From JBMTVN01 sp046047235 (GTDB lineage: Bacteria > Verrucomicrobiota > Verrucomicrobiia > Limisphaerales > JAHDYP01), in assembly GCA_046047235.1 (NCBI GenBank), contig JBJOII010000003.1:1-64000 (forward strand): DNA of 64,000 bases. Reading direction: 5' to 3'. The notes below the pieces were generated by a model. The model had not been told where the DNA came from. It searched no databases and saw only the letters and a program-made list of their open reading frames with translations. The position numbers and the translations under genes were made by a program. Below are positions 1 through 9,311 of this stretch, one piece after another (the first letter of the stretch is position 1; each line of letters begins with the position of its first letter).

Positions 1-336
1 GTCTCATCTTCCTGCCCAATAAACATTCGCGCCCATTGGCGTCCATTCGCGGTCGAAAAATAGATCCATTCGCGTCCATTGGCGTCCATTCGCGGTTAAG
101 AACAGAAGTCAGCAGTCGGAAGTATCAGCGCAAAATCCGGTCAGAAAAAAGGCCGCCAAACGCTTGACCTCCCTATGTAGGGTTTCCTATCTACGACGCT
201 TGTCGGGTCAGGTGTGTCATTGTCGCTCCGAGGAGGCACCGTTCGTTGTTCCGGCCAAGCAGTATCCAGAGAGAACCAAATCACTAGCCAACCATACACC
301 TTGAGCACGCGGGTGAATGACAACAACCCACCCGCC
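1..336. repeat. Intergenic region with decamer-type direct repeats
   Basis: No gene is supported in this stretch. Positions 24-53 and 67-96 are two near-identical 30-bp copies, each made of three related 10-mers of the form CATTCGCGTC, CATTGGCGTC and CATTCGCGGT, and the copies start 43 bp apart. Around 105-125 there is weak 7-nt periodicity (AGAAGTC, AGCAGTC, GGAAGTA) of the kind found in other gaps of this window. The remaining bases up to 336 are the likely promoter and leader region of the secreted protein gene that starts at 337. No clear -35/-10 pair was identified. Confidence 0.6.
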
Positions 337-3300
337 ATGCACCCGAAACTCCTCACCACCGCCCTGACGACCGCTCTCCTCCTCTTCACCGCCATACCCT
401 CCACCTTTGCCCAGGAAGCCACGCCTCCCAGATACTCGATCGGAACGGTCCCCGACCAGTCAGTCTGGCCCACCGGCAAAACCTTCCTGCTCCACTGGAA
501 TAACCTCCCGGATATCTCCATGGACCTCCAACTCGACCCCGCCCCGCTCGGCGCCTTCTCGCTCGCACCGCTCAACGCTATCGACTGGGAATTCACTTAC
601 CTGCCCGACCCCGCCGACCGACTGCCCTTCACGGTCACCATTACCGCCAGCAACGGGCCCGACTCCCTCACCGACTCCTGGATCATGAACCCGCAGGCCT
701 CCCTGCAACCGGAAGCCAGCTCCTTCGGCACCCAAGGCCATACCCAACCCGTCGCCGCCAATACCTACGGCATCTCAGTGTTCGACCAGCCACGCCCCCT
801 CAAGGAAGTCTTCAACTACGGCACCAACTACCTCCACGACATCCGCATCGTCGGCGAAACGATCGAGCTCACCGAAGGCCACGAAAATGGCCTCTACGAA
901 GCCTACTTCAACGGAGACCGACGCGATATCGCCACTCTGGAGATCATTGCCGAAACCATCACCATCACCAGCCCCGCCCGCCTCAAGCAAACCGACGTCA
1001 CGCTCATCGCCCGCGAACTCCGCTTCGAAAACACCGGCAGCCTCCAGACCACCCCGCAAGAACAAACCGAATCCAAAGGGTCCAACGGCTCCGGTGGCAT
1101 CGCAGGTGATGACGGCCTCCCCGCCGGAAACATCACGCTCCACCTCGAAAGCCTCGTCAGTGACACCCCCGAAATCCGCTTCAACCTCACGGGCGGACGC
1201 GGCCAGCCCGGCGGACCCGGCGCACACGGATCCGATGGCGCCCCCATCAGCGGCGATACCTGGACCAGCGTCAAATACTGCGACTCCGGTATCTGCAAAA
1301 CCCACAACGCCCCCTCGGGTTACCGCATCGTGTATTGGTACTATACCTTCCTCGGCACCACGCCCGCTTCTGGCGGTGTCAACCGATGGCCCGGCAACGG
1401 TACCGACGCCAAACCCTCCGGCAAACCCGGCGAAGGCGGCAACGCCGGCTCCATCACCTCCAACGTCGAGATCGATAACCTCGTCCTCGCCAGCGGCGGC
1501 CTCAGCGCCCAGCCCACCTGGCCCACCACCTCCCCCACCTCCTACTACCGCGGCGGCTCCGCCGGCTACCCCTCCAAAGCCCAAAAGGTCCACTTCTACC
1601 TCGATTGGCTCACCATGAAATCCTCGGCAGAAAACCATACCAGCACCGCCGGGAAAAACGCCGATGTGAGACTCGCCACCACCACCGCCGGCCAACCCGG
1701 CACTGCCACCGTCACTCCCACGACCTACAACTGGCTCCACCCCCTCTCACTCCGCAAAATCCTCAACCACATCAAAGACGATTACCTCGCCAACCAAATC
1801 ACCACCGCCCACGACCGCCTCGCCGATTACTCCAGCCTCCTCAACCAATACCAGGCCGATGGCTCCTGGCAGCTCCTCGACCCCCAAACCCGCTTCGAAC
1901 TCACCCAAATGCACGAGGAAATCAACCTCCTGCTCCAACGCATCGAAGCCGGCCTCGATTACTTCGGCAACCCCGCCGGCTGGGTCCCCATGCTCAGCTT
2001 CGAAGTCAATACCACCCTCTACCAAAACGAAATCGACCGCGCCATCAACCTCCTCTACCTCACCTACTGGATCAAAAATAAAGCCCAGGACGAACAACAA
2101 CGCCTCGATGCGCTCACCACCGTCCGCGATGCCCTCCGCGATGAACTCGCCGAAGCCAAAACCAGCTACAACGAAGCCGTCACCCGCCTCCCCGTCCTCC
2201 GCACAGAAGCCACCTCCATCAACCACGAAATCCTCTCCACCCAGTTCGCCCTCGAAGCCGAAGAAAACCGCCTCCTCCAGGAAACCGGTGAACCCGATTG
2301 GGTCATGGGCCTCCGCCTAGGCCTCAAAGTCTCCGCCATGATGTGTCAAATGGTCCCCGTCTACCAACCCGCCCTCGGCGCCGTCGGCGAAGGCCTCCGC
2401 CTCGCCAGTGACTTCGATCCCAATAACCCCTGGAATACCATCACCAGCGCCCCCAACGTCGCCTCCGCTTACCTCGACTCCGACTTCGAAGACTCCGCCA
2501 ATGACGAAAAAACCGCCACCGATTCGCTCGACCCCGACGCCGCCGAAGAAGAAGGCTTCGATTACCTCGGCGCCATCCAAACCGCCGGGACCGGCCTCAT
2601 GAAAGGTGTCGACGATATCCAGCAGTTCCTCAAGGAACGCGAAGCGCCCACTCCCGAAATGCTCGCCGAACTCGAAGAACTCAAAGCCAAATCCCCCACC
2701 TACAAAACACTCATCGAACGCGTCGAAACCCTCATGGAACGAAACCGCCAGTTCGCCGACGACATCCTCTCCACCATGCAGGACATTGCCAGCTTCTCCA
2801 ATATCATGCGCCGTAACCTGCTCGCCATTGATGCCCTCAACCGCCAAATCGCCCCCGCCGCCACAGTCCTCGATGACCGCGCCACCTCCTACCTCGAGGA
2901 TATGGAACGCCGCGCCTACGACCGGCTCCTCAAATACCACTACTACATGGCCAAAGCCTACGAATACCGCCTCCTCCAACCCTACGAAGAACCCCTCAAC
3001 CTCGAAGGCCTCATCCAGAAATTCCAGGACATCGCCAACCTCCACTCCGACCACACCATCACCCCGGAACAGTTCAACTCCCTCCGCGCCGTCTTCGAAG
3101 AAAACCTCGCCCTCGTCGCCGAAACCATCTTCGACCACTACAACGCTAACCGCCCCGACCTCTCGGTCCCCGTCCGCTTCAGCCTCTCCCCCGAGGAAAT
3201 CAACCAGCTCAACGCCGGCCAAACAGTCTCCATCAACCTCAAGGACGAAGGCTTCTTCGCCCCCACGGAAGAAAATATCCGTATCGTCGACCTCAATATC

Positions 3301-4233
3301 TTCGCCATCACCGCCCAACCCGCCAATAACGGCGCATACGGCAGCACCGCCTACGTCGATGTCTTCGTCGAACATTCCGGCGTCTCCAAACTCAAACTCG
3401 ACGGCTCCATCTTCCAGTTCCGCCACTATAACCAACTCACCGAAAACCCCGTCGTCTGGGGCGGCCGCTTCGATCCCATCGATAATCAAATCGATCCCTT
3501 CCACCCCAGCGATGCCTCCGATTCCCTCCTCCGCTCACTCCTCTCCGGTGACGCCGTCTCCGATATGCTCCTCTACTCCCGCCCCTCCGCCTGGGCCGAC
3601 CTCACCATCTCCGCCACCGACTTCAGCTCCAATGGCAACCCCATCAACCTCCAGTCCCTCCGGTTCGAAATGACCTACGACTTCACCCCGCGTAAAGCCA
3701 ACCTCGGCCTCCGTGACCTCGAACTCCTCGTCACCACCACCTCCACCGAAAACCCCACCCCCCAACAAAGCTCCATCCTCCCCTACTTCACCCTCGGTAA
3801 CCCCGACTACAACGGACGTCAGGACGCCCGCGGCCGCTTCCTCCGCGTCTTCCAAAACAACGGCGGCTCAGTCCAAATCAATGCCCCCACCACCTACGGC
3901 AAATACCAGTTCCAAAAATGGACCGACCGCTTCGGCTCCGACCTCCCCGGCGGCCCCTACACCTCCCCAGCCATCGAACTCTCCACCCTCAGTGACCAAA
4001 CCCTCGTCGCCCAATACGGACCCGCCTCCGCCTCCAATATCCGCATCCCCACCCCCGCCTGGTCCGGACAACAACTCCAAATCTCCTGGCAGGGCGGGAA
4101 CGGACTCCGCCTCCAAACCAGCCCCTCCCTCCTCCCCAATAGCTGGACCGATGTCCCCAATACCGACGGCGCCAGCTCCACCACCATCACCCCCTCCAGC
4201 CAAAACGCCTACTTCCGTATCGTCGGACCCTGA
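337..4233 (+). CDS. Large secreted protein with Gly-rich segment, long helical region and C-terminal beta domains
   Basis: Predicted 1298 aa, function unknown. The ATG at 337 is chosen because a clean signal peptide follows at once (MHPKLLTTALTTALLLFTAI, ending near AFAQ-type residues at about 25), although the frame stays open upstream to 214. Residues of about 240-380 are Gly/Pro rich with collagen-like runs (GQPGGPGAHGSDGAP). Residues of about 470-1000 are charged and helical and probably coiled-coil. Near the C-terminus lies an InlB-B-repeat-like segment (GKYQFQKWTDRF). The last 50 residues contain LQTSPSLLPNSWTDV and FRIVGP, a tail often seen on secreted Verrucomicrobiota proteins. It is probably a surface or exported structural protein; no catalytic motif was recognised. 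Confidence 0.8.
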   Translation: MHPKLLTTALTTALLLFTAIPSTFAQEATPPRYSIGTVPDQSVWPTGKTFLLHWNNLPDISMDLQLDPAPLGAFSLAPLNAIDWEFTYLPDPADRLPFTVTITASNGPDSLTDSWIMNPQASLQPEASSFGTQGHTQPVAANTYGISVFDQPRPLKEVFNYGTNYLHDIRIVGETIELTEGHENGLYEAYFNGDRRDIATLEIIAETITITSPARLKQTDVTLIARELRFENTGSLQTTPQEQTESKGSNGSGGIAGDDGLPAGNITLHLESLVSDTPEIRFNLTGGRGQPGGPGAHGSDGAPISGDTWTSVKYCDSGICKTHNAPSGYRIVYWYYTFLGTTPASGGVNRWPGNGTDAKPSGKPGEGGNAGSITSNVEIDNLVLASGGLSAQPTWPTTSPTSYYRGGSAGYPSKAQKVHFYLDWLTMKSSAENHTSTAGKNADVRLATTTAGQPGTATVTPTTYNWLHPLSLRKILNHIKDDYLANQITTAHDRLADYSSLLNQYQADGSWQLLDPQTRFELTQMHEEINLLLQRIEAGLDYFGNPAGWVPMLSFEVNTTLYQNEIDRAINLLYLTYWIKNKAQDEQQRLDALTTVRDALRDELAEAKTSYNEAVTRLPVLRTEATSINHEILSTQFALEAEENRLLQETGEPDWVMGLRLGLKVSAMMCQMVPVYQPALGAVGEGLRLASDFDPNNPWNTITSAPNVASAYLDSDFEDSANDEKTATDSLDPDAAEEEGFDYLGAIQTAGTGLMKGVDDIQQFLKEREAPTPEMLAELEELKAKSPTYKTLIERVETLMERNRQFADDILSTMQDIASFSNIMRRNLLAIDALNRQIAPAATVLDDRATSYLEDMERRAYDRLLKYHYYMAKAYEYRLLQPYEEPLNLEGLIQKFQDIANLHSDHTITPEQFNSLRAVFEENLALVAETIFDHYNANRPDLSVPVRFSLSPEEINQLNAGQTVSINLKDEGFFAPTEENIRIVDLNIFAITAQPANNGAYGSTAYVDVFVEHSGVSKLKLDGSIFQFRHYNQLTENPVVWGGRFDPIDNQIDPFHPSDASDSLLRSLLSGDAVSDMLLYSRPSAWADLTISATDFSSNGNPINLQSLRFEMTYDFTPRKANLGLRDLELLVTTTSTENPTPQQSSILPYFTLGNPDYNGRQDARGRFLRVFQNNGGSVQINAPTTYGKYQFQKWTDRFGSDLPGGPYTSPAIELSTLSDQTLVAQYGPASASNIRIPTPAWSGQQLQISWQGGNGLRLQTSPSLLPNSWTDVPNTDGASSTTITPSSQNAYFRIVGP

Positions 4234-4392
4234 TCGTAGCCAGCCCCCCCACCCCAGCTGCGCACCCCGTGTTTCGGTGCTTCGGAGTTTCTGTGTTTCG
4301 GTACTTCGGACCCATCAGCGCCGCACCAGCGGCGCAACTGGATTTCGCGCAGCGAAATCCAGCACTTGCCGCTCCCCACCCCCACCCCTAGG
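4234..4392. repeat. Dispersed intergenic element: octamer array plus two hairpins (copy A)
   Basis: Positions of about 4270-4309 are five 8-nt units (TGTTTCGG, TGCTTCGG, AGTTTCTG, TGTTTCGG, TACTTCGG). Two perfect hairpins follow. The first has arms GCGCCGC at 4318-4324 and GCGGCGC at 4329-4335 around an ACCA loop. The second has arms TGGATTTCGC at 4339-4348 and GCGAAATCCA at 4352-4361 around a GCA loop. Relatives lie near 9222-9305, 18909-18970, 26358-26412 and 42358-42443. There is no U-tract, so a simple intrinsic terminator is not indicated. Confidence 0.8.
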
Positions 4393-7300
4393 ATGCACGC
4401 CCTAATGCAGACCAGTAAGGAAACTGACTTCCCACTGCAGGCCGGCCGCCTCGCCTCTCTGTTCCTCGCCACGTTCGTCACCCTGCTCCTGCCCGATCCC
4501 ACCCTCGCCGCATCCGTCCAGTTCAATACCGACATCCGCCCCCTGCTTTCTGATCGTTGCTTCTCCTGCCATGGACCCGACGCCTCCCATCGCAAGGCGA
4601 AACTGCGGCTCGATACCGCCACGGGAATTGCAGAAGCCAGCAACCCGGATTCACGTTCGCAAGTCATCGTCCCGGGAAAGGCCACCGATAGCGAACTCTA
4701 CCGCCGGCTCATCACGGAGGATGCGGACGACCTCATGCCGCCTCCGGAAAGCAACCTGAAGTTGAACGCCACGGAGAAAGCCCTGCTCGCGCAATGGATC
4801 AATGAAGGGGCAGTCTATGAAGGTCACTGGTCCTTTGAACCCGTCCGCAATCCGCTGATACCCCACATCGAGCCGGACGCCTTCCACCCCATCGACGCCT
4901 TCGTGCGGGCGCGACTTCAGAAGCAAGGCCTCCAACCCTCCCCACCGGCCAACCGCGAACAGCTCATCCGCCGGATCAGCCTCGACCTCACCGGCCTGCC
5001 GCCAACACTGGAACAGATCGATGCATTCGTTGCCGATGCCTCCCCCAACGCCCTGGATAAAGTCATCGACCAGTTCCTTGCCTCGCCGGCCTACGGAGAG
5101 TGGCGGGCCAACGAGTGGCTCGACCTCGCGCGCTACGCCGATACCTACGGCTTCCAGGCCGATGTCGAGCGTGACCTCTCCCCCTGGCGCGATTGGGTGA
5201 TCCAATCGTTCAACGAGAACCTGCCATACAACGACTTCGTCACCTGGCAAATCGCCGGAGACCTGCTCGAAAACCCCACCCGCGAACAAATCCTCGCCAC
5301 CGCCTTCAACCGGCTCCATCGCCAAACCAACGAAGGCGGCAGCATCGAACAGGAATGGCGCACCGAATACGTCGCCGACCGCGTCATCACCACCAGCACA
5401 GCCTTCCTCGGCCTCACCATGGAATGCGCGCGCTGTCATGACCACAAGTTCGACCCCATCACCCAGCGCGACTTCTATTCCATGTTCGCCTTCTTCGATG
5501 ACATCGATGAATCCGGCCTCTACTCTCACTTCACCCGGGCAGTACCCACCCCCACGCTGCTGCTCTATCCCGACGCAGTCGAATCGCAACACCAGGCATT
5601 GCAATCCGAAATCAGCCAGCTGGAGCAGCAAGTCGACGCTGCCGCGAACACGGCGCGCCGGAACCTGGACCCCACCAGCATTCCATGGCCCATTCTCCCT
5701 CAACCAACCGCCGCCTATCCTCTCGACCAATTCGAGAACAACACCACGCCGGATATCGCCAACACCAACCGCACCGCAACCCTCGTGGAAGGACCCGAAA
5801 GCGTCCCCGGCCACTCCGGCCAGGCCCTCCGGTTCAGTGGCGACAACAGCGTGGTGTGCCGCGATGCCGGCGATTTCAACCGCACCACCCCTTTCTCCTT
5901 CAACCTCTGGATCCATCCCTCCGAACACCAACAGCGCGCAATCGTGTTCCATCGATCCCGCGCCTGGACCGATAGCGGCAGCCGCGGATACGAACTGGTC
6001 CTCGAGGACATGAAACCCACCTTCGCCCTCATTCACTTCTGGCCCGGAAACGCCATCGCCATCCGCGCCACCGAACCCGTCCCCACCAACACCTGGACAC
6101 AACTCACGGTGACTTACGACGGATCCAGCCACGCCAACGGACTGCGGCTCTATCGCAATGGACAGCCCGTCAAAACCGAAGTGGTCCGTGACCACCTCTA
6201 CAAAGATATCCTCCACCGCGCCGAGTGGGGCGACGGTGACACAGGCAATATCCACCTCACCCTCGCCGGACGCTTCCGCGACTCCGGATTCCGCAACGGA
6301 GCCATCGACGAATTCCAAGTGTTCGACCATCAGCTCACAGATGCCGAGGTGCTGTTGCTCAACCAGCCCGGCACCCCATCCATCCGCCCCGAGGCACTCG
6401 TCGAACACCACCTCGCACGACACAACGAAACTCTGCTCAACCTCCAGAGCCAACTCCACGACCTCCGCCGCCAGGAGAATACGCTGGTGCAGGATATCCC
6501 CGAAATCATGGTCATGCGCGATATGGCCACTCCGCGCAGCGCGCATATCCTCAAACGCGGTGCCTATGACTCACCCGGGGAACCGGTCGAACCCGGCATG
6601 CCCTCCACGCTCCTGCCCTACGACGCCTCACTGCCCCGCAACCGACTCGGCCTCGCCCGCTGGATGACCGATCCGCGCAACCCGCTCACCGCCCGCGTCG
6701 CCGTCAACCGCGCCTGGAAATCCTGCTTCGGCCGGGGCCTGGTCTCCACCACAGAAGACTTCGGCAGCCAAGGCGAAGCCCCCACCCACCCGCTGCTCCT
6801 GGATTGGCTCACCCGCCAGTTCGTCGAGTCCGGCTGGAACCTCAAGCAACTCTACAAACTCATCCTCTCTTCCGATACCTACCAGCAAACCTCCCACGCC
6901 TCACCTGAACTCATCGAGCAGGACCCCGACAACCTGCTCCTCGCCCGCGGCCCCAAATACCGCCTGCAGGCCGAACAAATCCGGGACTCCGCCCTCGCCG
7001 TCAGCGGCCTGCTCAATTCCGCCCTCGGCGGTCCCAGCGTCAAACCCTACCAACCCGCAGGCGTATGGGAAGAATCAGGCACCGGTAAAAGCTACCAGCA
7101 AGACCACGGCGATAAACTCTACCGCCGGAGTCTCTACACGTTCTGGCGACGCACCGCCCCGCCCCCAAGTATGCTCACCTTCGATGCCACCTCACGCGAA
7201 GTCTGTACCGCCCGACGCGAAACCACCGCCACACCACTCCAGGCCCTCGTCATGATGAATGACGCCCAGTTCCTCGAGGCCGCCCGCGTCCTCGCCCAAA

Positions 7301-7581
7301 ATCTACTGACAGACCATCCGGATAATGCCGAAACACGGGTGCGCACGGCGTTCCGCCTCCTGACCGGACGCCAGCCCCAGCCCAATGAAATGCAGGTCCT
7401 CCTGCTCCTCGCCCGTGAACAACTCGACCTGTTCGGAAACCAGCCGGACCAAGCCACCCGATTCCTGTCCCGCACCGGCGAATCCCCCGTCAACACCGCT
7501 CTCCCTCCCACCCAGCTCGCCGCCACCACACTGGTGGTCAGCACTATCATGAACCTCGACGAATTCACCACGCTGCGATGA
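4393..7581 (+). CDS. PSD1 and planctomycete cytochrome c domain protein (DUF1549-LamG-DUF1553)
   Basis: About 1062 aa. The order is a secretion signal (hydrophobic LASLFLATFVTLLLPD), a planctomycete-type cytochrome c domain with one heme motif (CFSCH in RCFSCHGPD), DUF1549 (PIDAFVRARL through LDLARYADT), a LamG-like concanavalin-fold insert (DNSVVCRDAGDF to GAIDEFQVF), then DUF1553 (LARWMTDPRNPLTARVAVNR, ending in the PLQALVMMND and LVVSTIMNLDEF segments typical of the family). The start could be ATG 4393 or 4405; an in-frame TTG lies at 4366. The stop overlaps the DUF1501 start by 4 nt (ATGA), the usual two-gene arrangement in PVC bacteria. Proteins of this type are abundant there, often near polysaccharide-degradation genes; their reaction is not established. 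A periplasmic redox role is inferred from the heme motif. Confidence 0.92.
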   Translation: MHALMQTSKETDFPLQAGRLASLFLATFVTLLLPDPTLAASVQFNTDIRPLLSDRCFSCHGPDASHRKAKLRLDTATGIAEASNPDSRSQVIVPGKATDSELYRRLITEDADDLMPPPESNLKLNATEKALLAQWINEGAVYEGHWSFEPVRNPLIPHIEPDAFHPIDAFVRARLQKQGLQPSPPANREQLIRRISLDLTGLPPTLEQIDAFVADASPNALDKVIDQFLASPAYGEWRANEWLDLARYADTYGFQADVERDLSPWRDWVIQSFNENLPYNDFVTWQIAGDLLENPTREQILATAFNRLHRQTNEGGSIEQEWRTEYVADRVITTSTAFLGLTMECARCHDHKFDPITQRDFYSMFAFFDDIDESGLYSHFTRAVPTPTLLLYPDAVESQHQALQSEISQLEQQVDAAANTARRNLDPTSIPWPILPQPTAAYPLDQFENNTTPDIANTNRTATLVEGPESVPGHSGQALRFSGDNSVVCRDAGDFNRTTPFSFNLWIHPSEHQQRAIVFHRSRAWTDSGSRGYELVLEDMKPTFALIHFWPGNAIAIRATEPVPTNTWTQLTVTYDGSSHANGLRLYRNGQPVKTEVVRDHLYKDILHRAEWGDGDTGNIHLTLAGRFRDSGFRNGAIDEFQVFDHQLTDAEVLLLNQPGTPSIRPEALVEHHLARHNETLLNLQSQLHDLRRQENTLVQDIPEIMVMRDMATPRSAHILKRGAYDSPGEPVEPGMPSTLLPYDASLPRNRLGLARWMTDPRNPLTARVAVNRAWKSCFGRGLVSTTEDFGSQGEAPTHPLLLDWLTRQFVESGWNLKQLYKLILSSDTYQQTSHASPELIEQDPDNLLLARGPKYRLQAEQIRDSALAVSGLLNSALGGPSVKPYQPAGVWEESGTGKSYQQDHGDKLYRRSLYTFWRRTAPPPSMLTFDATSREVCTARRETTATPLQALVMMNDAQFLEAARVLAQNLLTDHPDNAETRVRTAFRLLTGRQPQPNEMQVLLLLAREQLDLFGNQPDQATRFLSRTGESPVNTALPPTQLAATTLVVSTIMNLDEFTTLR

Positions 7582-9041
7582 ATCCCACCCACCAACCTCT
7601 CTGCACCGGACCCAACCTGCTCGGGAACTCCAGCCGACGCGAGTTCCTCAAATCCTTCGGCCTCGGCCTCGGCAGCATCGCCCTGGCCGACCTGGTCAAC
7701 CCCCTCCACGCCGGCACCCCCACCACACCCGGAATCCTCGCCGCACCCCACCACCCGCCCAAAGCCAAACGCATCATCTACCTCTTCATGGCCGGCGGCC
7801 CCTCCCAGCTCGAAACCTGGGACTACAAACCCCTCCTCCAGCAACGGAACGGCGAAAACCTCCCGGACTCAGTCCGACAAGGCCAGCGCCTCACCGGCAT
7901 GTCCGGTAACCAGGCCATCCTCCCCCTCGCCGGTTCCATCTACCCCTTCCAGCAACACGGACAATCCGGCACCTGGGTCAGCGACCTCCTGCCCCACACC
8001 GCCTCCATCGTCGATGACCTCTGCGTGGTCCGGTCCCTCTACACCGAAGCCATCAATCATGACCCCGCCATCACGTTCCTCCAGACCGGCTCCCAGCTCT
8101 CCGGCCGACCCAGCATGGGAGCGTGGCTCTCCTACGGACTGGGCAGCGACAATGCCAACCTGCCTTCGTTCGTGGTCCTGATCACCCCCGGCAAAGTCGA
8201 CCAACCCCTCTACTCGCGTCTCTGGGGCAGCGGCTTCCTCCCCTCACGCTTCCAGGGCGTCCAGTTCCGCAGCGGCAACGAACCCGTGCTCTACCTCCAG
8301 GACCCCGAAGGCCTCCCCGCAGCAAACCGACGCAACATGCTCGAACGCCTGAAAGAACTCCACGAACTGCAACGCACTGCCTCCGGCGATGCCGATATCG
8401 ATACCCGCATCGCCCAATACGAAATGGCCTCCCGCATGCAGTCCTCCGTTCCCGACGCAGTCGATATCTCCAACGAATCCAAGTCCGTCCTCGAATCCTA
8501 CGGCCCCGATGTGCAAAAACCCGGCACGTTCGCCCGTAACTGCCTGATCGCCCGCCGCCTCGCCGAACGCGGGGTCAAGTTCATCCAGCTCTATCACCAG
8601 GGCTGGGACCAGCACGGAGGCCTGCCCAAAGGGATCGCCACCCAATGCCGCGAAACCGACCAGCCCGCCGCCGCCCTGGTCCAGGACCTCAAACAACGCG
8701 GCATGTTGGAAGATACTCTCGTGGTCTGGGGCGGCGAGTTCGGCCGCACCAACTACTCCCAAGGTAAACTCACCAAGGACGACTACGGCCGTGACCACCA
8801 CCCGCGCTGCTTCTCCATCTGGATGGCCGGCGGCGGCGTCCGCCCCGGTTACGTCCACGGCGAAACCTGCGAGTTCGGATACAACATCACCAAGGACCCC
8901 GTCCATGTGCACGACTTCCACGCCACAATCATGCACCTCCTCGGTATCGACCACGAACGCCTCACGTTCAAACACCAGGGCCGACGCTTCAGGCTAACCG
9001 ACGTCCACGGCAAACTCGTAAAGGAACTGTTCAACAGTTAG
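7578..9041 (+). CDS. DUF1501 domain-containing protein with Tat signal
   Basis: 487 aa, translationally coupled to the PSD1 gene through an ATGA overlap. The N-terminus contains a twin-arginine motif (SSRREFLKSFGLGLGSIAL), which implies export of a folded, probably metal-bound protein. The body is an alkaline-phosphatase-like fold of the DUF1501 family: IIYLFMAGGPSQLETWD near the start, FIQLYHQGWDQHGG in the middle, VVWGGEFGRT and GRDHHPRCFSIWMAGGG further on, ending with HATIMHLLGIDHERL. It acts in the periplasm or cell envelope, presumably with the neighbouring heme protein. The substrate is unknown. Immediately after the stop begins a 7-nt tandem repeat. Confidence 0.93.
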   Translation: MNPTHQPLCTGPNLLGNSSRREFLKSFGLGLGSIALADLVNPLHAGTPTTPGILAAPHHPPKAKRIIYLFMAGGPSQLETWDYKPLLQQRNGENLPDSVRQGQRLTGMSGNQAILPLAGSIYPFQQHGQSGTWVSDLLPHTASIVDDLCVVRSLYTEAINHDPAITFLQTGSQLSGRPSMGAWLSYGLGSDNANLPSFVVLITPGKVDQPLYSRLWGSGFLPSRFQGVQFRSGNEPVLYLQDPEGLPAANRRNMLERLKELHELQRTASGDADIDTRIAQYEMASRMQSSVPDAVDISNESKSVLESYGPDVQKPGTFARNCLIARRLAERGVKFIQLYHQGWDQHGGLPKGIATQCRETDQPAAALVQDLKQRGMLEDTLVVWGGEFGRTNYSQGKLTKDDYGRDHHPRCFSIWMAGGGVRPGYVHGETCEFGYNITKDPVHVHDFHATIMHLLGIDHERLTFKHQGRRFRLTDVHGKLVKELFNS

Positions 9042-9311
9042 CCCTTGGCTGTTGGCTGTTGGCTGTTGGCTGTGAACAGCGAACGCACCGCAGGCGCTGG
9101 GATTCAAAGGTCAAAGGTCAGGAGTCGAGAGTCAGCGCGCCCCTTGTTCCAAAACGTCCGCCGTAGAACCACAGGCGTAGGGAGCTCACCCTTTGGGGTG
9201 CCTCTACCCCCCCAAGCCCAGTGTCTCGGAGCTTCAGTGTTTCTGTGTTTCAGAACAACCTGCGCCGCGGGAGCGGCGCAATTGGATTTGGCGCAGCCAA
9301 ATCCATAGACC
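9042..9311. repeat. Intergenic repeats: TTGGCTG x4, GGTC heptamers, octamers and two hairpins (copy B)
   Basis: Four exact TTGGCTG units occupy 9045-9072, three bases after the DUF1501 stop. A second 7-nt run (AAAGGTC, AAAGGTC, AGGAGTC, GAGAGTC) spans 9106-9133. Octamer-like units (TGTCTCGG, AGCTTCAG, TGTTTCTG, TGTTTCAG) cover about 9224-9255. Hairpin 1 has arms TGCGCCGC at 9261-9268 and GCGGCGCA at 9273-9280. Hairpin 2 has arms TGGATTTGGC at 9283-9292 and GCCAAATCCA at 9296-9305 with a GCA loop. Relative to copy A, both arms of hairpin 2 changed together (C to G against G to C), so pairing is kept. The element ends 6 nt from the stop codon of the minus-strand reading frame at 9312. Confidence 0.8.

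Noticed and set aside
775..1740. Long Gly/Val-rich open frames on the minus strand opposite the secreted protein, and many similar ones elsewhere
   Set aside because: They are antisense shadows created by C-ending codons of the real gene; composition is monotonous, with no start signal or recognisable domain.
4339..4361. Calling the GCA-loop hairpins Rho-independent terminators
   Set aside because: No U-tract follows on either strand, and copies are found both next to and away from gene ends.
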